From contig CAVRWL010000001.1 in the NCBI GenBank assembly GCA_963724945.1, forward strand, positions 212,320 to 276,319: a stretch of DNA of 64,000 nucleotides, given 5' to 3'. The notes beneath the pieces are model-generated. The model was not told the DNA's origin and searched no databases. It worked only from the letters and a program-made list of their open reading frames with translations. Of this stretch, positions 63,366 to 64,000 are shown piece after piece (the stretch's first letter is position 1; every line of letters begins with the position of its first letter). The position numbers and the translations under genes were made by a program. Source of the stretch: Hyphomicrobium_A sp963724945 (GTDB lineage Bacteria; Pseudomonadota; Alphaproteobacteria; Rhizobiales; Hyphomicrobiaceae).

Positions 63366-64000
63366 TGCACTTCAAACGCGCACATACGCAAAGCGCAGCC
63401 CCACTCACCGCTCGCTGGGTCGGCGCGAAGCGCACGGCCCTGGCAAACACCGGCCTACGGCTACTACGAGCTAAAAGAACGGGCTCAGCAATATTTGCCT
63501 TACTTGCTCTTTCGATCGCCGCTGCCGAAACACTCGATAAATCAAACCCCATAAGGTGGTCGGCCTACGCCATTTCTCCAATTGCATTGCTCGCCTCTAT
63601 TCATTTTGGCACCGTTCGCAAGTCAATTCCGAGCATCGTTGCCCTGACCTTTATCGCAATATTCCTGTTCTCCCTAATCTTCAATATGGACCGCCTGCAA
63701 GCTTACTACGTCCTCCGCGATGCGGTTATATATACCGTAATTTTATCCGCGCTTTTCGTCCGCCTACCTGCCAATGATACAATTATTTTCTACGCAATGG
63801 CGTGCGTGTTCGCTGTCGTCTTCTTTGTCAACATCATCGGCACGACCTTGGATGTTCAGTTGACTTACAACCCCAATGAAATCCGGGGCGCCAGCACTAC
63901 CAGTATCGTCTATGGGGCACTGACGCTCTTCTTTGTTATTCGACGCAGTTTTCTTTTTGCCGTGGCGTCGTTCGTGTTTGCGCTGTTCACGTTTAAGCGG
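63365..64000 (+). CDS. Partial multi-pass membrane protein, probable EPS polymerase or ligase
   Basis: The frame is open from GTG 63365 to the last base of the window, giving 212 residues of a longer protein. It has several hydrophobic helices: AIFALLALSIAAAETL, AISPIALLASIHFG, SIPSIVALTFIAIFLFSLIF, VIYTVILSALFVRL and IIFYAMACVFAVVFFVNIIG. Location in an EPS gene cluster and topology suggest a Wzy-like polymerase or O-antigen-ligase-like protein, but no signature is visible. The region is visibly more AT-rich than its neighbours, as is common for such genes. The start is uncertain. Confidence 0.6.
   Translation, partial: MHFKRAHTQSAAPLTARWVGAKRTALANTGLRLLRAKRTGSAIFALLALSIAAAETLDKSNPIRWSAYAISPIALLASIHFGTVRKSIPSIVALTFIAIFLFSLIFNMDRLQAYYVLRDAVIYTVILSALFVRLPANDTIIFYAMACVFAVVFFVNIIGTTLDVQLTYNPNEIRGASTTSIVYGALTLFFVIRRSFLFAVASFVFALFTFKR

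Noticed and set aside
1..64000. CRISPR array, tRNA, rRNA, prophage or insertion sequence
   Set aside because: I saw no regular short repeats, cloverleaf-like sequence, transposase or phage gene when reading both strands.

Overview
The window reads as chromosomal DNA of a GC-rich alphaproteobacterium, most likely of the order Hyphomicrobiales. The signs are a complete fixNOQP-fixGHIS (ccoNOQP-ccoGHIS) locus with a FixK-type regulator, an EipA/DUF1134 envelope protein, a DUF1489 protein, a PII-glutamine synthetase pair behind a sigma-54-like promoter, several secreted L,D-transpeptidase and NodB-type enzymes, and a HfsE/ExoY-type polyprenyl sugar transferase. Genes are closely packed on both strands. 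I saw no rRNA, tRNA, CRISPR array, prophage or intact insertion sequence.

Layout. 1-8 kb: mixed housekeeping and small envelope genes (aldo/keto reductase, two cupins, a DoxD-DoxA thiosulfate:quinone oxidoreductase fusion, DUF72, DUF3175, a bactofilin with an extra CSPG/cadherin-like domain). 8-16.8 kb: a Crp-like regulator, a thioesterase, and an envelope block (NodB deacetylase, EipA-like protein, L,D-transpeptidase, large TPR protein, NAD(P)HX repair enzyme). 17-19 kb: glnB-glnA. 19-26 kb: small membrane, exported and domain-of-unknown-function proteins. 26.4-29 kb: a translationally coupled CelD-like acyltransferase and FAD oxidoreductase. 30-37 kb: HtrA/DegP protease, RNase T2 and MgtE, and two tandem NodB deacetylases. 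37-50 kb: a low-oxygen island with cbb3 oxidase structural and assembly genes, an exported Cys-rich protein behind its own anaerobox, an ADP-forming acyl-CoA ligase-GNAT fusion and a FixK-type regulator. 50-56 kb: two-component genes, Hsp20, an alcohol dehydrogenase and a kinase-ATPase. 55.6-58 kb: a three-gene envelope operon (BON-OmpA, a 32-residue membrane peptide, a membrane-anchored double helix-hairpin-helix protein). 58-64 kb: cyclopropane fatty acid synthase and the start of an exopolysaccharide cluster that runs off the window.

How it fits together. The centre equips the cell for microaerobic respiration: FixK-type control, two TTGAT-N4-GTCAA boxes, a high-affinity oxidase and its copper and heme maturation proteins, and a fused acyl-CoA ligase/acetyltransferase. 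Around it are many cell-wall and surface functions (NodB x3, LDT, EipA, bactofilin, OmpA, Cfa, EPS).

A striking feature is a series of about eleven apparent single-base indels, nine of them +1, that break or locally shift otherwise recognisable genes at 8.2, 9.75, 30.5 (two, mutually compensating), 42.25, 48.6, 51.5-52.1 (four in one histidine kinase) and 54.07 kb. Several lie in G/C runs and one lies inside the fix operon, so consensus sequence error is the leading explanation. Real decay cannot be excluded from the sequence alone. I did not find a clear undescribed defence or mobile system. The best candidates for new biology are the OmpA/micropeptide/helix-hairpin-helix operon, the bactofilin fusion, the anaerobox-driven exported protein and the EipA protein with a long N-terminal extension.
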